64,000 bases of DNA, from contig NC_071329.1 of NCBI RefSeq assembly GCF_010183535.1, forward strand, positions 868,001 to 932,000, written 5' to 3'. Shown one piece after another: positions 1 to 9,858 of the stretch; within the stretch, counting starts at the first letter, position 1, and each line of letters starts with the position of its first letter. The notes beneath the pieces were generated by a model. The model worked only from the letters and a program-made list of their open reading frames with translations. It was not told the origin of the DNA and searched no databases. A program made the position numbers and the translations under genes. Source of the stretch: Caenorhabditis remanei. Lineage: Eukaryota; Nematoda; Chromadorea; Rhabditida; Rhabditidae.

Positions 1-906
1 GTTGGCACTCCCTCTGCTTCTATCCCCTCCGGTGTCCCACAGGGCTCCGTCTCTGGCCCTCTCCTGTTTTTAGTCTTTATAAATGATCTCCTGCTCAAAC
101 TTGCTGGCATTTCACGTATTGTAGCTTTCGCTGACGATATTAAGCTGTACTCTCATGATCCTCTAGCACTTCAAATGGGAATAGACTTGGTAGAGTCTTG
201 GGCTTTTGATAACTCCTTACCTCTGGCCCACTTTAAGACTGCCCTTCTTCGTCTCGGACCTCGAAACTCATCTCACCCGTACACTATTGGAGGTTCCCTC
301 ATTGGTTCCGTCGATTCTGTCAGGGATTTAGGTTTATTAATAGAACCTAATCTCAAGTTCACTAGACACATTAATCGGGCTGTTGTTCTCGCCTTACTCC
401 GTTCAAAACAACTACTGAAATCTTTCAAATCCAACTCTCCCCAAATTTATATCTTCCTATTCAAAACTTACGTTCTCCCTCTAGTTGAATACTGCTCCGT
501 CGTTTATTCACCTCCCCCATCATCTAAACTAGCGCACAAGCTCGAAACTCCTCTCAGATTCTTTTCGCGAAAAATTCTTCAACGCTGTAACACACCTTAT
601 CGATCCTACTCTGATCGCCTCTCCCAACTTGACCTCTTTTCTATGCGCCACCGTAGGCTCAAAGCGCAACTACTTCTCTTATACAATCTTATAATCGGCG
701 CCTCATATTTTCCTAGTCTTGAGACCCATGTCAGGTTAAGTTCCTCCTCCCGTCGCCCAATGTCTCTTATCTGTATAAATCCTAATTGCTCTAATTTTTT
801 CTCAACTGTAATACCTATTTGGAATGCCTTAACTATTAATGTCCCTCATTTCCTTTGCCCATCGGAATTCAACTCTCTTCTTGTGAATAACATTGCACGA
901 TTCTGA
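1..906 (+). mobile_element. Non-LTR retrotransposon reverse transcriptase, 3' part (5' end outside window)
   Basis: The frame is open from base 1 to a TGA at 904-906, giving 301 residues with no start in the window. Near the N-terminus it has SGVPQGSVSGPLLF followed by INDLL and then AFADDIKLYS. These are the conserved GVPQGS and F-A-D-D catalytic blocks of reverse transcriptases of non-LTR (LINE-type) elements. The rest matches the thumb and C-terminal region of such polyproteins in length and composition. The upstream palm and any endonuclease domain lie outside the window. No frameshift or internal stop is seen, so the element may be young. The class within the non-LTR group (Jockey/CR1/RTE) is not resolved by eye. 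Confidence 0.85.
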
Positions 907-1036
907 TTTTTTTTTTCTAATTCTCCTTCCCCTTGCCCAACACATATTTTATAATTCTCCTTATTTCCCGGTTTCCTTTTCTCCGGTTTAGTCTCGTGAG
1001 GGACTTTACCTGACCTCCAGTGACATTTATTGTATA

Positions 1037-1105
1037 TCGGATGATTCACAAGAAGTCGAATCGGATGATTCACAAGAAGTCGAATCGGATGATTCACAAG
1101 AAGTC
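1037..1105 (+). repeat. 24-bp tandem repeat x3, coding-compatible
   Basis: Three head-to-tail copies of a 24-bp unit starting TCGGATGATTCACAAG; the third copy has 21 bases. The unit is a multiple of three. In the open frame that ends at the TAG at 1203-1205 it reads SDDSQEVE three times, followed by a Q/N/S-rich tail. A possible acceptor (CTCCAG) sits just before 1021, so 1021-1205 could be the last exon of an unidentified gene or part of the retrotransposon 3' region. Neither is proven. Confidence 0.6.
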
Positions 1106-1205
1106 AACAATCAACAAGTGAACTCGGAACATCAGAATCCAGTACAAGGAGACGTTGTGGAGCTTCTGGATACAACAACTCCAAGTCAGCCAGGATCCCC
1201 GTAGT

Positions 1206-2560
1206 TTGTTTTCTTAAGCATTTCCCAGACCCTTATGCATCTGATAATTTTCGTAACTGTTTCTATGTTAGGCCACGTCCTGCACGTCTTTGTTTTACTG
1301 ACCCAAAGCATGTTTCGTTTTACTTACCCACACACAGTCCCTATCTAAGGAAGATTTTCTTGAGCATCCCACCTATTTTTGAATCGACCTTGTAAGTCTT
1401 ATACCTGTTTACACTATAAGTGTTCTTGTTAACTCACCCACTGTTTCCCGACCCAATTACCCGTATCACATGTGAGAGAGGGCTAAAAGTAGAGTCAGCA
1501 GAAGAAGGAAGAAGAAGATGGAAGAACAAGGAAGGAGGAATGGGTTGGAATGGAGAGGATGGAATGAAAGGATATCACGGAGACATCAAAAAGGAGTTAT
1601 ACAGTCATCAAGTCGGCCAGTATTAACAGAGAGTCTACTCCAGTCATTCATGTCACCAAGGAGGAAAATTCGTCAAAAATGCTCACACGCACACATTTGA
1701 CTTTTCGAGGACGACAATTCTTGAGATGATGGGGGGAGGTGTAACGGATCAAGTTGATCCGTTACACCTCCGTTGAAGGACGGCAAGTCCTTCTCCTTGC
1801 TATACCGGGATAATAAAGGATTGCAATCTACACCGAATGTACCTAAAACAAACTGAAATATAAAAGTCCAGAACAGGTGTCTTATTCCATCAGGGAGGAG
1901 CTGCAACGTATTCCTGCTTGTTTTGCAAAAAGAAGCTAAGCTACTCATCAAAAACTACAAAAGAGGTGAAGATATCGAGCTTAGAACTGAAGAATCGTAT
2001 GTAGAAAGCAGTTGGAAGGGAACTTCAAAAAAAACCGGTTTATAACGTCAAAGCAGGCTCCGAACCTTTGTTCAAGTCAGTGATATCATCAAATTTCATT
2101 CCAGGCAGCCTTCACATTATCTCTGGATTAGCACAAAGAATTGGCTTTGATTATCTATTGACTTGGGCCGCGCAGATGGATTGCAAAAAGAAAGTTCATA
2201 GAAATGATATCAAAAAGAAGCGAATTTCTGGAAATCCTACATTATACTACTCATCTCTATATTCCTTCACACTCTTCTCTTGTTTCACTATGAAAATTTC
2301 TTTCGAGACAACATCACCCTCAATTGAAACGATTTCTTGAATGTGAGGAAGAGGATCGACAACTCCATTAGCTTTGAACTCTCTTTTCATCAACTTATAC
2401 CGGTGACGAGTAATTCTGGTTCAGTGATAAAGACGAAATGCCTCTTTATCAGTTAGTTTTAGCTTCAGAACTATTTTTCTCTCCATTTAAAAACTATATC
2501 CTTGTAGAAATGTTTTGAATTAGTACCTAAACAATATTTTTCAGATATTCGCCTTATTGT
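1206..2560. other. No supported gene; contains one perfect hairpin
   Basis: Short open frames exist on both strands, but none has convincing splice sites, family similarity or codon pattern. The only clear structure is a 37-bp near-perfect palindrome at 1735-1771: two 18-bp arms, GGAGGTGTAACGGATCAA and its complement, separated by one base. Confidence 0.5.
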
Positions 2561-2568
2561 AAACCAAA

Positions 2569-3398
2569 TTAACCTCCCAGATACTGTAGATAGGAAAAAG
2601 CTTTTTCTATTCTGTTATATTGTCCTTTTCTACTGGCGAGTCCGTCATATGGAGGGATGACACGAGAAAGACAAGTTTTGTATCGATTCCTTTTCCTTTC
2701 CTCTTTTTTCATCTTAAAAATCACACTTATTCTCTGTTCTTTTAAAACCATCTCGTTGTTTTTCAGCTGTTTTAAATGTGTTTTATCCAATCTTTCCTTC
2801 ACTTGATCTTTCTCAACTTTCATCAACTCATTCTTATTTTTCTTCTCTTTCCCTTCTCGGATAGCAATATTCTTCAAGTGATGGGCGGTTGCAACACGCT
2901 CGGATAATACTTCACTCTTCCCCTTTTCATATTCTAATGAATCACGTAGAAAATCGTTGTTATCCATTTCTTTCTAAATTTTTATTCATTTTTTTGTACA
3001 CTTCCTTTTTTCACCTTAATTATGCTTTCCAGAATTTCATTTCTTTTCTCCATCTCTACAACTCTCATTTCAACCGATTCCTTCTCCCCTTTCATCATTT
3101 CTATTTCCTTTTTAAGATTTTCATTGTGCTCAATAAGTGGTGTAAATCTTCCATTGAGAGTTGTCAGTTCTCTTTGTAGTTTCTCCACTAACTTATCGTG
3201 CGTTATTATCGAAATAAAAAAGTTCCGACATTTTTTACCGACGCGTGTTTGCGGACTCAATGCAAAATTTAATAATTTAGCACTATGTCCGCAAACACGC
3301 GTCGGTAAAAAATGTCGGAACTTTTTTGTCGCGACAATATCTCGGTTTTCGGACTTGTTTCGGTCATGGTTTGAGCTAAAACTGATAGAATTTCTCAT
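2569..3398 (-). pseudogene. Coiled-coil protein gene remnant interrupted by a MITE
   Basis: On the minus strand two open segments (about 3203 to 2985, then 2967 to 2569) encode K/E/R-rich heptad-like sequence, for example ELTTLNGRFTPLIEHNENL and later EREKKNK-type stretches. This is typical of a long coiled coil. A stop lies between them and the gap (about 28 nt) is too short for a normal worm intron, so the reading frame looks broken. A 132-bp MITE (3206-3337) sits at the 5' end of the first segment and supplies the remainder of the apparent open frame up to 3398. No family can be named. It could also be a non-coding remnant of a larger gene to the right. Confidence 0.4.
3206..3337. mobile_element. 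132-bp palindromic MITE, TA target duplication (copy 1)
   Basis: The element is almost a full inverted repeat: AAAAAAGTTCCGACATTTTT then TACCGACGCGTGTTTGCGGA, a short AT-rich loop, then the complement. Outer ends differ slightly (TTATCGAAAT against TTGTCGCGAC). It is flanked by TA at 3204-3205 and 3338-3339. TA target duplication and small size fit a Tc1/mariner-type MITE. A second copy lies at 33936-34066 in the opposite orientation. Confidence 0.85.
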
Positions 3399-3679
3399 CA
3401 GCTCCTCGAAACTTTAAAAAGATTTATAAAGGAGCAACGTTTCCTTTATTATTCAATACAATTGTTTTCATTTAATCAATTATTTATCTTCAGAATCAAT
3501 TAGTCCATTCTCCAGCAACAGCGACACACAACACAACTACGTTTTCGTCAACAAACAACTGCAACAATCATACCAAACTTTTTTTCAGGTCTATTTCTTC
3601 TTTTTGTATTTTTTCCGTACTTTCAATATCCCGTAGTGTAGTAGTCCTTTCAGAGTAAACTCCTTCGAATTTCGTCTCT

Positions 3680-3850
3680 TCCTGCTGTGCTCTCCCGGTT
3701 AATTCCCGGTTAATTCCCGAGAAATTTCCCGGGAAATTTCTAGTTCCGGGAAGTAAACTTCCCGGGAAATTCCCGGGAAATTTCATTTATGTACAAATCT
3801 AACAACCAGGGTTCGACTCCCACTAGTGGCAAAACTTTTTTGTTTTCTGT
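3680..3850 (+). repeat. CCCGGG-rich palindromic repeat with tRNA-like B-box
   Basis: Alternating TTCCCGGGAAATTT motifs (about 3695-3785) are followed by ACAACCAGGGTTCGACTCCC at about 3806, which resembles the pol III B-box (GGTTCGANTCC). The same pair occurs in inverted order at about 4540-4735. This suggests a tRNA-related short interspersed repeat with a CCCGGGAAAT-repeat body. No foldable complete tRNA is present. Confidence 0.5.
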
Positions 3851-3881
3851 TTTTGACTTTTTGGTGTCAATCTGACAACCA

Positions 3882-4273
3882 CACAGGGTCAAATTTTGTC
3901 CATATGAATTCAAAAAATTTTCCCGCGAAACCGGAAGCTCAGTGAAGCGCGTTTGCACACGACTTGGCAGGCTGCCAAGCGAGTTGCCGATCAGCAAAAT
4001 GCCGCCCGCATGCGGGACCTTTTAACGTGGACACAGTAAGACGAACGATAGGGAGTGAAATTTTTCGAATGAAGCTGACTTTTCTTCCATTTTTCTCGCT
4101 ATTTTCGAGAAAACTTCGCACAAAAAATATCGAATTCACTAAAAAAGAGAAAAATACAAATTTTTAAAACACAAAAAACATTTTTTTGGATAAATTTTTT
4201 TGAATTTCGCGCTAATTTTACGCTAATTTGTTTGGAGCGCAGTTGCTTCATATGGACATTCTATGACCCTGTG
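3882..4273. mobile_element. 392-bp element with CACAGGGTCA terminal repeats and AACCA target duplication
   Basis: Left end CACAGGGTCAAATTTTGTCC and right end (complement) CACAGGGTCATAGAATGTCC form imperfect terminal inverted repeats that both run on to CATATGAA. AACCA flanks both sides (3877-3881 and 4274-4278). The disrupted host sequence, TCTGAC-AACCA-GGGTTCG, is found intact in the neighbouring tRNA-like repeat (inverted, about 4559-4579, and with one change at about 3799). This is direct evidence of insertion. No coding capacity is seen, so it is a non-autonomous DNA element. Confidence 0.8.
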
Positions 4274-4539
4274 AACCAGGGTTCGATCCCTACCGTTACC
4301 TTTTATTTTGATTGTTGTTTTCGTCTTTCAGTGGCGAAATGCCTACAAAAAACTTGGTATGTCTTCCATAACTTATCATTCCTGAACCGAAGCATGTTCT
4401 AGATTACAAGTGCCTCTTTTCAGAACTGTTCCTTTTCGAAACGACTCAGAATCAAAATGTGCGTGTCAAATGTAGACAGATTTCGCATTACATTCATTCA
4501 ATTTCTATGTAAAAAATGAATTCTGATGATAAAAATTAA

Positions 4540-4740
4540 GGAAAAAGGCAGTTGGGGTCGAACCCTGGTTGTCAGACTGGTACCCGAAATTTTGCAAGTC
4601 ATATAGTAATTCTCAGTAATTTCCCGGAAAAAATCCCGGATTTCCCGAACTTCCCGGAATTTTACCGGGAAATTTTCGGTAAAAATTTCCCGGTAATTTC
4701 CCGGGAAATTTCCCGAAACAGCATTTCCCGGGGGACTCAC
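4540..4740 (-). repeat. Inverted copy of the tRNA-like/CCCGGG repeat
   Basis: The complement strand carries AGTCTGACAACCAGGGTTCG (about 4559-4580) and, on the plus strand to its right, a long run of TTTCCCGG and CCGGGAAATT motifs up to about 4733. The arrangement mirrors 3680-3850. Confidence 0.55.
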
Positions 4741-4899
4741 ACTGAAGCTTCGTGACAAAACGAGTCGTTTCCGACATGTTTTTCTTAATTTTTACTGGAA
4801 AAATGCAACAATACATAAGCATTGCATTAAAATTCATTAAAATATAATGATTAAAAACTTCATTTTTTTCGTTTTTATCCCATTCAATTCAAATCGCCG

Positions 4900-5760
4900 C
4901 CATTCGTTGTGTCTGCGTCTCTCCAGTCAAAGGCGCACGCTATTTCCTTCTCGGGTCTCGCCACGTCGCACACCTGTCAACGACTGTGACCGTAATTGAC
5001 CGACACCTTCGCTTGGCCTAAAGCCATTAATAAAAAATTCTTTTAGAAAATCAAAATATATCGATTTTTGTGTTGCTTTTGTCGAATTCAGCTTGAAAAC
5101 TGAATAATACATTGCCGCTCGTCCCTGTCCCACACCGACCCGCCATTTCTATTCGACGCGCCATTTCGCGTTTTTATGCTTCAATTTAACCATAAAACTG
5201 AATTTCTCATTTCTTTTTTATAAAAAATCCTATATTTTTTGGATTTTACAGCTTTTTTTTGAACGAAAACGCAAAAAACCTGTTCAAAATTGGCGCAAAA
5301 GCTCAGTTTTGACAAAAAAATTCTAAATTTTAGCAGTTTTACAAGCACAAATCACGTAAATTAGTGTTCAAATAGGTTGTTAGCTCTGAAATTATTGAAA
5401 ATAGCTTATATTGACCCATAAACTGAATTTCTCATTTCGTTTTTATTAAAAATCCTATATTTTTGAATTTTTTCAGTTTTTTTTTCGAACGAAAATCCAA
5501 ATTTACAGTTCAAAATTGGCGCAAAAGCTCAGTTTTGACAAAAAAATCTAAATATAATTTATTCTAATTCAAATCTCCCGCTAAATTATTCTAAACTCAG
5601 CAAATGCGCTCCAATCGACCCAACGCCTCTTATTTTCACATGCTCTCACGCCGACACGTATGCCGTCGCTTGCGAGCGGTCGCGTCGCGTGTCGGCGACG
5701 ACTTATTGCTCATGTCCTACTTTTTAGGCAAGAGTATTCTGTTCTTTCGCTCCGGACAGT
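4900..5760. promoter_or_regulatory. Gene-free stretch with promoter-type motifs and a 135-bp direct duplication
   Basis: TCTGCGTCTC (about 4911) and, on the complement, CGTGGCGAGACC (4954-4965) occur together. The same CGTGGCGAGACC word appears in the rpn-5/scc-1 divergent promoter and upstream of the 47.7-kb gene, so it is probably a shared promoter element. Two diverged direct copies of an AT-rich segment lie at about 5192-5335 and 5415-5551, each ending in a block that reads TTCAAAATTGGCGCAAAAGC. A CGCCGACACG/CGTGTCGGCG hairpin lies at about 5650-5699. No open frame here is convincing. Confidence 0.4.
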
Positions 5761-6043
5761 CTTCCCTTGTCCGTTACGCTGAGAATGTAGTTGAAATGGC
5801 CAGATGTTTGCACTATATCTTTTCCGTGCCACCTGAGGCAAGTCGTGAGTGTAGGATATCAGTGAATTATCCAATGTTCTTCCGGTTTTTGGAAATTCAG
5901 TCTCTTTTTCCCGCCGCGTTCATAGTCCTGCTTCCGTCGACTCTCACACTTTCCGTTGCCCTCTCAACAATATATTTTCTTTTAATTTGCCTCAATTCTT
6001 CTGTAATAACTGTTTTCGTATCACGCTTTCTTTTTTTCAGAAC

Positions 6044-7175
6044 ATGGGTGTAACTGTTGAAAAAGCGCAATTGAAGCATGAAAGCAAACTTTCCATTGAA
6101 ATATCTCTACTCAATGACGATATGGAAGATAGAAGTAAGCTTTTGGAAAAAAAACTACTAGGAAAACGAATGGAGAAAAATCCTCCGATTTCCTAGTTTA
6201 AAAAAAACTCTAATTATCATTTATTTTCACATATTTTGCAGAATTGATGTGGGATCTCATGCTTGTCGGCTCACGGACGTCCGGAGATTTTGAAGAAATT
6301 CTCGAATCGGCAGTCGTTGGACCAATTAAACAAGGGAGACACAGATTCATCTTTGATGGGAATCATCCCAAACTATCCGAGAGAACACTCAACGCCGACA
6401 GATGCACATTGAAACTTCTAGGTTTCTATGGGCAACAAAAGTTCGTGGAAATCCTCTGCCCCATTCCAAACACATCCTATTCGGCAGAGTCGAGAAGCGA
6501 AGAATCTGGCGGAAAAGGAGGAAAATCCACTGATGTAAGAAACCCCCCCCCCCCCCCCCCCCCCCCCCCAATAAATATCAGAAATTAATATTTTGTGCTC
6601 GAATCGGGTCTGTTCAGTTCAAAAATCCTTATGATGTCTCAAAAAAAGGCTATAATTCTTATATTTATATAAGATAGAAATCTCTATTTTCCCCTAATTA
6701 AACTCCCTCATAATCCGCATTTTCTCGTATTTCAGCTGTCTCGTAAAGTGGAAACAGACGATTTGCGTGTAACCACTTTCCCGATTTGTTGGACTGTCGA
6801 GGATCCGATTCAGGAGCCACCAGCTTGTGAGGAGGATCGAGTTGTCGCCGAGGAGGATTCGCTTCCGTTGAACTATGAATATGAGGAAGAAGATGATGAC
6901 GATGTAAGTGAGCTTCTGAAATTATGGGCGGAGTTTTGGGGTAGCTCTCGTATAACATGTGTTCTCAAAATTTAAACTGCATTTTTCCATAATTTTGCAA
7001 AAAACCCTTCAATCTTATTTGTTTCCAGCACGCGCTCTTGTTCAATCGACCAGTCGACGATGAATCAGCTCCACAATTCGAAGAAGTCGCTCGTCGACTT
7101 CAATTTGCTCGTGCAGCCTTGCGTCAGATCCCTCACTACCCAATAACACCACCGGAATCGGACGATGACGCATAG
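6044..7175 (+). CDS. ASF1-like histone chaperone paralogue, copy A
   Basis: Four exons join in frame: 6044-6134, 6242-6534, 6736-6903 and 7029-7175, coding for 232 residues. An acceptor (TTTTTTTCAG) lies three bases before the ATG, as for a trans-spliced leader. Exon 2 carries the ASF1 core signature LVGSRTSGDFEEILES then VVGPIKQGRHRFIFD. Compare YVGSGTSRDYDQVLDS and LVGPIPEGRHKFVFD in the canonical gene at 25.3 kb. After that the protein diverges: the strand holding human Val94/Arg108 is replaced by LKLLGFYGQQKFVEILCPIP, and the conserved NNEY-type motif is missing. Exon 3 regains a close match (LSRKVETDDLRVTTFPICW), the last strand of the ASF1 fold, then an acidic tail. Probably a fast-evolving histone H3/H4-binding paralogue; function unproven. 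AATAAA at 7306-7311 may end the transcript. Confidence 0.8.
6543..6569 (+). repeat. Poly-C tract, 27 bases, in intron 2 of ASF1-like copy A
   Basis: An uninterrupted run of 27 C on the plus strand (G on the other) starts eight bases after the exon 2 donor. The matching tract is 24 C in unit B (11583-11606) and 11 C in unit C. Such G tracts can form quadruplexes. Confidence 0.9.
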
Positions 7176-7858
7176 AATTTGTATTCTATCTCGATTTTTC
7201 TTTTTTTCTTTTTAAAATGACATGTTGAGTTGTATCTCATCCCCATTTGTTTGTTGTCACTCTCTCTTCCCCATCGTCACAGCCAGTTCTCAGGATTTCG
7301 TTTTAAATAAACGCCAAAATTCATTCTTCTGTATTGAAACAATGTTTTGAGCATATACGCACTACCACAACTACGAAAAAATGAAGAAAAATCATCTAAA
7401 ACGAAGAAAAGTTGACAAAATTTGATTTTAATACACAAAATTCCTTGAAATCGATATTTTGATGGAGTATAACATCATTTACCGACTTTTCGTACAGAAA
7501 TGACGTTTTTGTATTGAATTTGCATGTTTGTTGCAAACGCGCTCCACCGAAATCCTCTAGAAACAGCTTTCATCTCTGCGTCTCTCCATTTCCCCCGCTC
7601 TTCCCGTCGTTCTCATTGGAGCGCGATTGCACGAAAGTCTATTTTCTCTACCCTCCCACCCTCATCCGATCTGAAAACCCACAAAGATTCACTCCAGGCA
7701 CTCGCCTTTATTCACTGAAAACTCATAAAAAAATTAATTAATGATAATTATAAAACCAGAGAAACGGGGAAAAGGGCGCACAGTAACAAGTAATGAGATG
7801 GGAAAGAGAGAAGAAAAATACACATGACGACCGGAATATACACACAAGTGGGGGGAAT
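7176..7858. other. Convergent intergenic region, unit A
   Basis: Holds the 3' end of the ASF1-like gene (AATAAA at 7306-7311) and a GCGCTCC...GGAGCGC inverted repeat (about 7540-7635, containing TCTGCGTCTCTCC). This repeat belongs to a family also seen inside the rpn-5 introns, at 32.0 kb and at 61.7-62.8 kb. No gene is seen. Confidence 0.5.
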
Positions 7859-9497
7859 TTAGGCTCTTGGGGTGACGGCGAGCTCCAAGTTCTTGTGCAC
7901 CATCTGCTCCTTCAAGATAAGATGGGACACTTTGTTGAGTGTGTCCGTCAACTTCTGCACGTTGCTCGCCCACACATCCAACTGCTCCACGTTTGCCTAT
8001 TAAATCGATAATTAAGAAACTTTCTAGCGAAAGATATTAGCAGCCAACCCCTCTTACAACCGCGCTCCATCGCCAACTCGACGAGAGACGCAAAGTTTTT
8101 GACCTATTTTCGCAGTTTCTTGTAAATTATTCTGAAAAATGGGTCAAAATCCATGTCGGCGCGAGAAAAAACTCTGCGTCTCTCGCTGATACTCTCTCGT
8201 TTCCGATAGGGCGCAGTTGTAATAGGGGTGGGCTGCTAATAAGTGAACTTACATGCTCTCCGACACGAAGATCCATCTCTTCTCTCCTTCAGTCGATTTA
8301 TCGAAGATTCCCGTGTCCGGAGAGGCAGTCGTGCCACGTCTCAACAATTTCTCGTATTTCGCCACAATGGTTCCTTTGAATGAGATGAGTTCTTGGTTGA
8401 TGAAGAGATCCAGGATGATTTTATAATCGGGCACTGTCTCCAACTCTCTCTGTGAATCGCGATTCGATTCAGAAGATCCCATTGCTCGTTGGTGTGTGGA
8501 GCCAGAAGACAGTAGACGACGGCGGAGCGAAGGTGAGAGGTGGCCTTCACCGAATCCTCCTTGATCTTCTTGGTCTCATAGATCTCACGATGGTGGCGAC
8601 ACACATCCAGATAGTTTCCGTCGTGAAGACCGATGCGAATCATCAATTCGTAATATTTCAGCTTCAAATCTTGAACATCTTCAGCGTCAGATTTGTTGAA
8701 AAACTTGATATTAATCTTCTTTGAGATGATTGTGGCACGGACGTAGTCATTGCGGACGAGAGAGTATCTCATCTGCTCCAAAAGGTACAACACCTTCTCC
8801 TTCATCTCCATCGATCCATATGTCTCGACTTGGAGCTCCAAGAGCATCGTCGCAGCCTCATCGAGCTTTCCCTCAGCTTCCAGCTTCTTCACGACCATCG
8901 ATGTGAGTCGAGCGCGCTCTACTTCCACATAAATCTTTCCGGCTGTGACCGTTCTCAAAGTTTCGATCAATTTCATCTTCAACTCCTCGGTCGGCATCTT
9001 CTCGATCATCGCGACAGCGTCACGAACCATTTTTGCGATTGCCATCTTGATGAGAAGACGCTTTTTGGAGAGCGTCATGATTGTTTCCATGAGAAGGTCC
9101 CACTTTTGGCCTTCGAAGCAGAGTTTTGCCTGGAAAAAATGAAAATTTATTTGAAAAATCGCGAAAAAAAATCCTACCATGTATTGCACCACTCGGGTGT
9201 TGCTCTTCATATCCGCGCCGAGCCGTGTGAGCTTCTCAATATTATTGAGGCTCTCCACAGCGGCCACCACGTCCTTCTGAGCGAGATCTCTCGCTTTGAG
9301 AAGCGCCTCGTCGACTTGCTTCGTGTAGTCTTGCTCCATCTTGAAGAGACGTCCATCTCCGCCCTAAAAAATCAATATTTTAGTTGAAAAATGAGCAAAA
9401 AACTTACATGAGCCGCCAAATGTGCCAAATTATCGAGCTCAGTGGTGTCGCCGACGTCGACGGGGTCCACCTTGATCGGTTCGCGCTTATCGGCCAT
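7859..9497 (-). pseudogene. rpn-5 pseudogene (unit A)
   Basis: Exons 1 (9408-9497) and 2 (9178-9363) are intact and match the good copies. Exon 3 (8253-9129) is 877 bases instead of 885. It has an extra TG after CTCTC (about 8450) and a 10-base deletion (about 8275), so the frame is lost after LLNRIAI. The last exon keeps only its 3' part (7859 to about 7997); nearly 200 bases that code for the start of the winged helix of the PCI domain are gone, including the acceptor. No full RPN-5 can be made. The copy is also the most diverged of the three, which fits the oldest duplicate decaying under no constraint. Confidence 0.93.
8038..8238. mobile_element. Foldback MITE in last rpn-5 intron (unit A copy)
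   Basis: Ends TAGCAGCC and GGCTGCTA. Inside, inverted arms CTCTTACAACCGCGCTCC and GGCGCAGTTGTAATAG enclose GAGAGACGCA and GTCGGCGCGAGAAAAAACTC motifs. It has the same position and ends as copies at 13251-13470 and 18478-18697, so it predates the triplication. Possible TA target duplication. Confidence 0.7.
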
Positions 9498-9858
9498 ATC
9501 TGCAATGAAAAATCGATTAGAATTGATTTTTTTGATTAATTTTACAAAAAAAATCAAAAAATTCGGCGAAAAATGAGCAATTTGAGTTAAAAATAACGAA
9601 AAGGTGACAAAAACAACAAAAAATAAATTTGAATGACAATTCGCACAGCTGAAACGAGTGTTACCGTACCCCGCGGTCGTGGCGAGACCTTGGCGGGAAG
9701 CGGCCGTTTTTGAAAATGTTTTTTTCTCTTTTTTCGCGCATTTTGAGTGAAATTTGAATTTTCAACCGTTTTGAATGCATTTTTTTGGTTTTTTCGCTTA
9801 AAAATAATGAAAAATACTCAAAAATTCATTGAAAAACCCGAAATTTCGCATATTTTAG
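9498..9858. promoter_or_regulatory. Divergent rpn-5/scc-1 promoter, unit A
   Basis: 361 bases separate the rpn-5 start (minus) from the scc-1 start (plus). A GC-rich island at about 9662-9705 reads TTACCGTACCCCGCGGTCG then TGGCGAGACCTTGGCGGG. This is the only GC-rich block and is conserved in all three units (also about 14900 and 20127), so it probably drives both genes. Confidence 0.55.

Noticed and set aside
1420..2340. Several 60-90 residue frames on both strands
   Set aside because: Overlapping, low complexity, no splice context; expected by chance.
6389..6571. Open frames rich in Gly or Pro across the poly-C tracts
   Set aside because: They are translation artefacts of a simple C tract inside an intron with good splice sites.
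8830..9387. Long plus-strand frames opposite rpn-5 (also 13830-14519 and 19057-19746)
   Set aside because: They mirror rpn-5 exons and run through its introns. The minus strand gives a recognised full-length protein.
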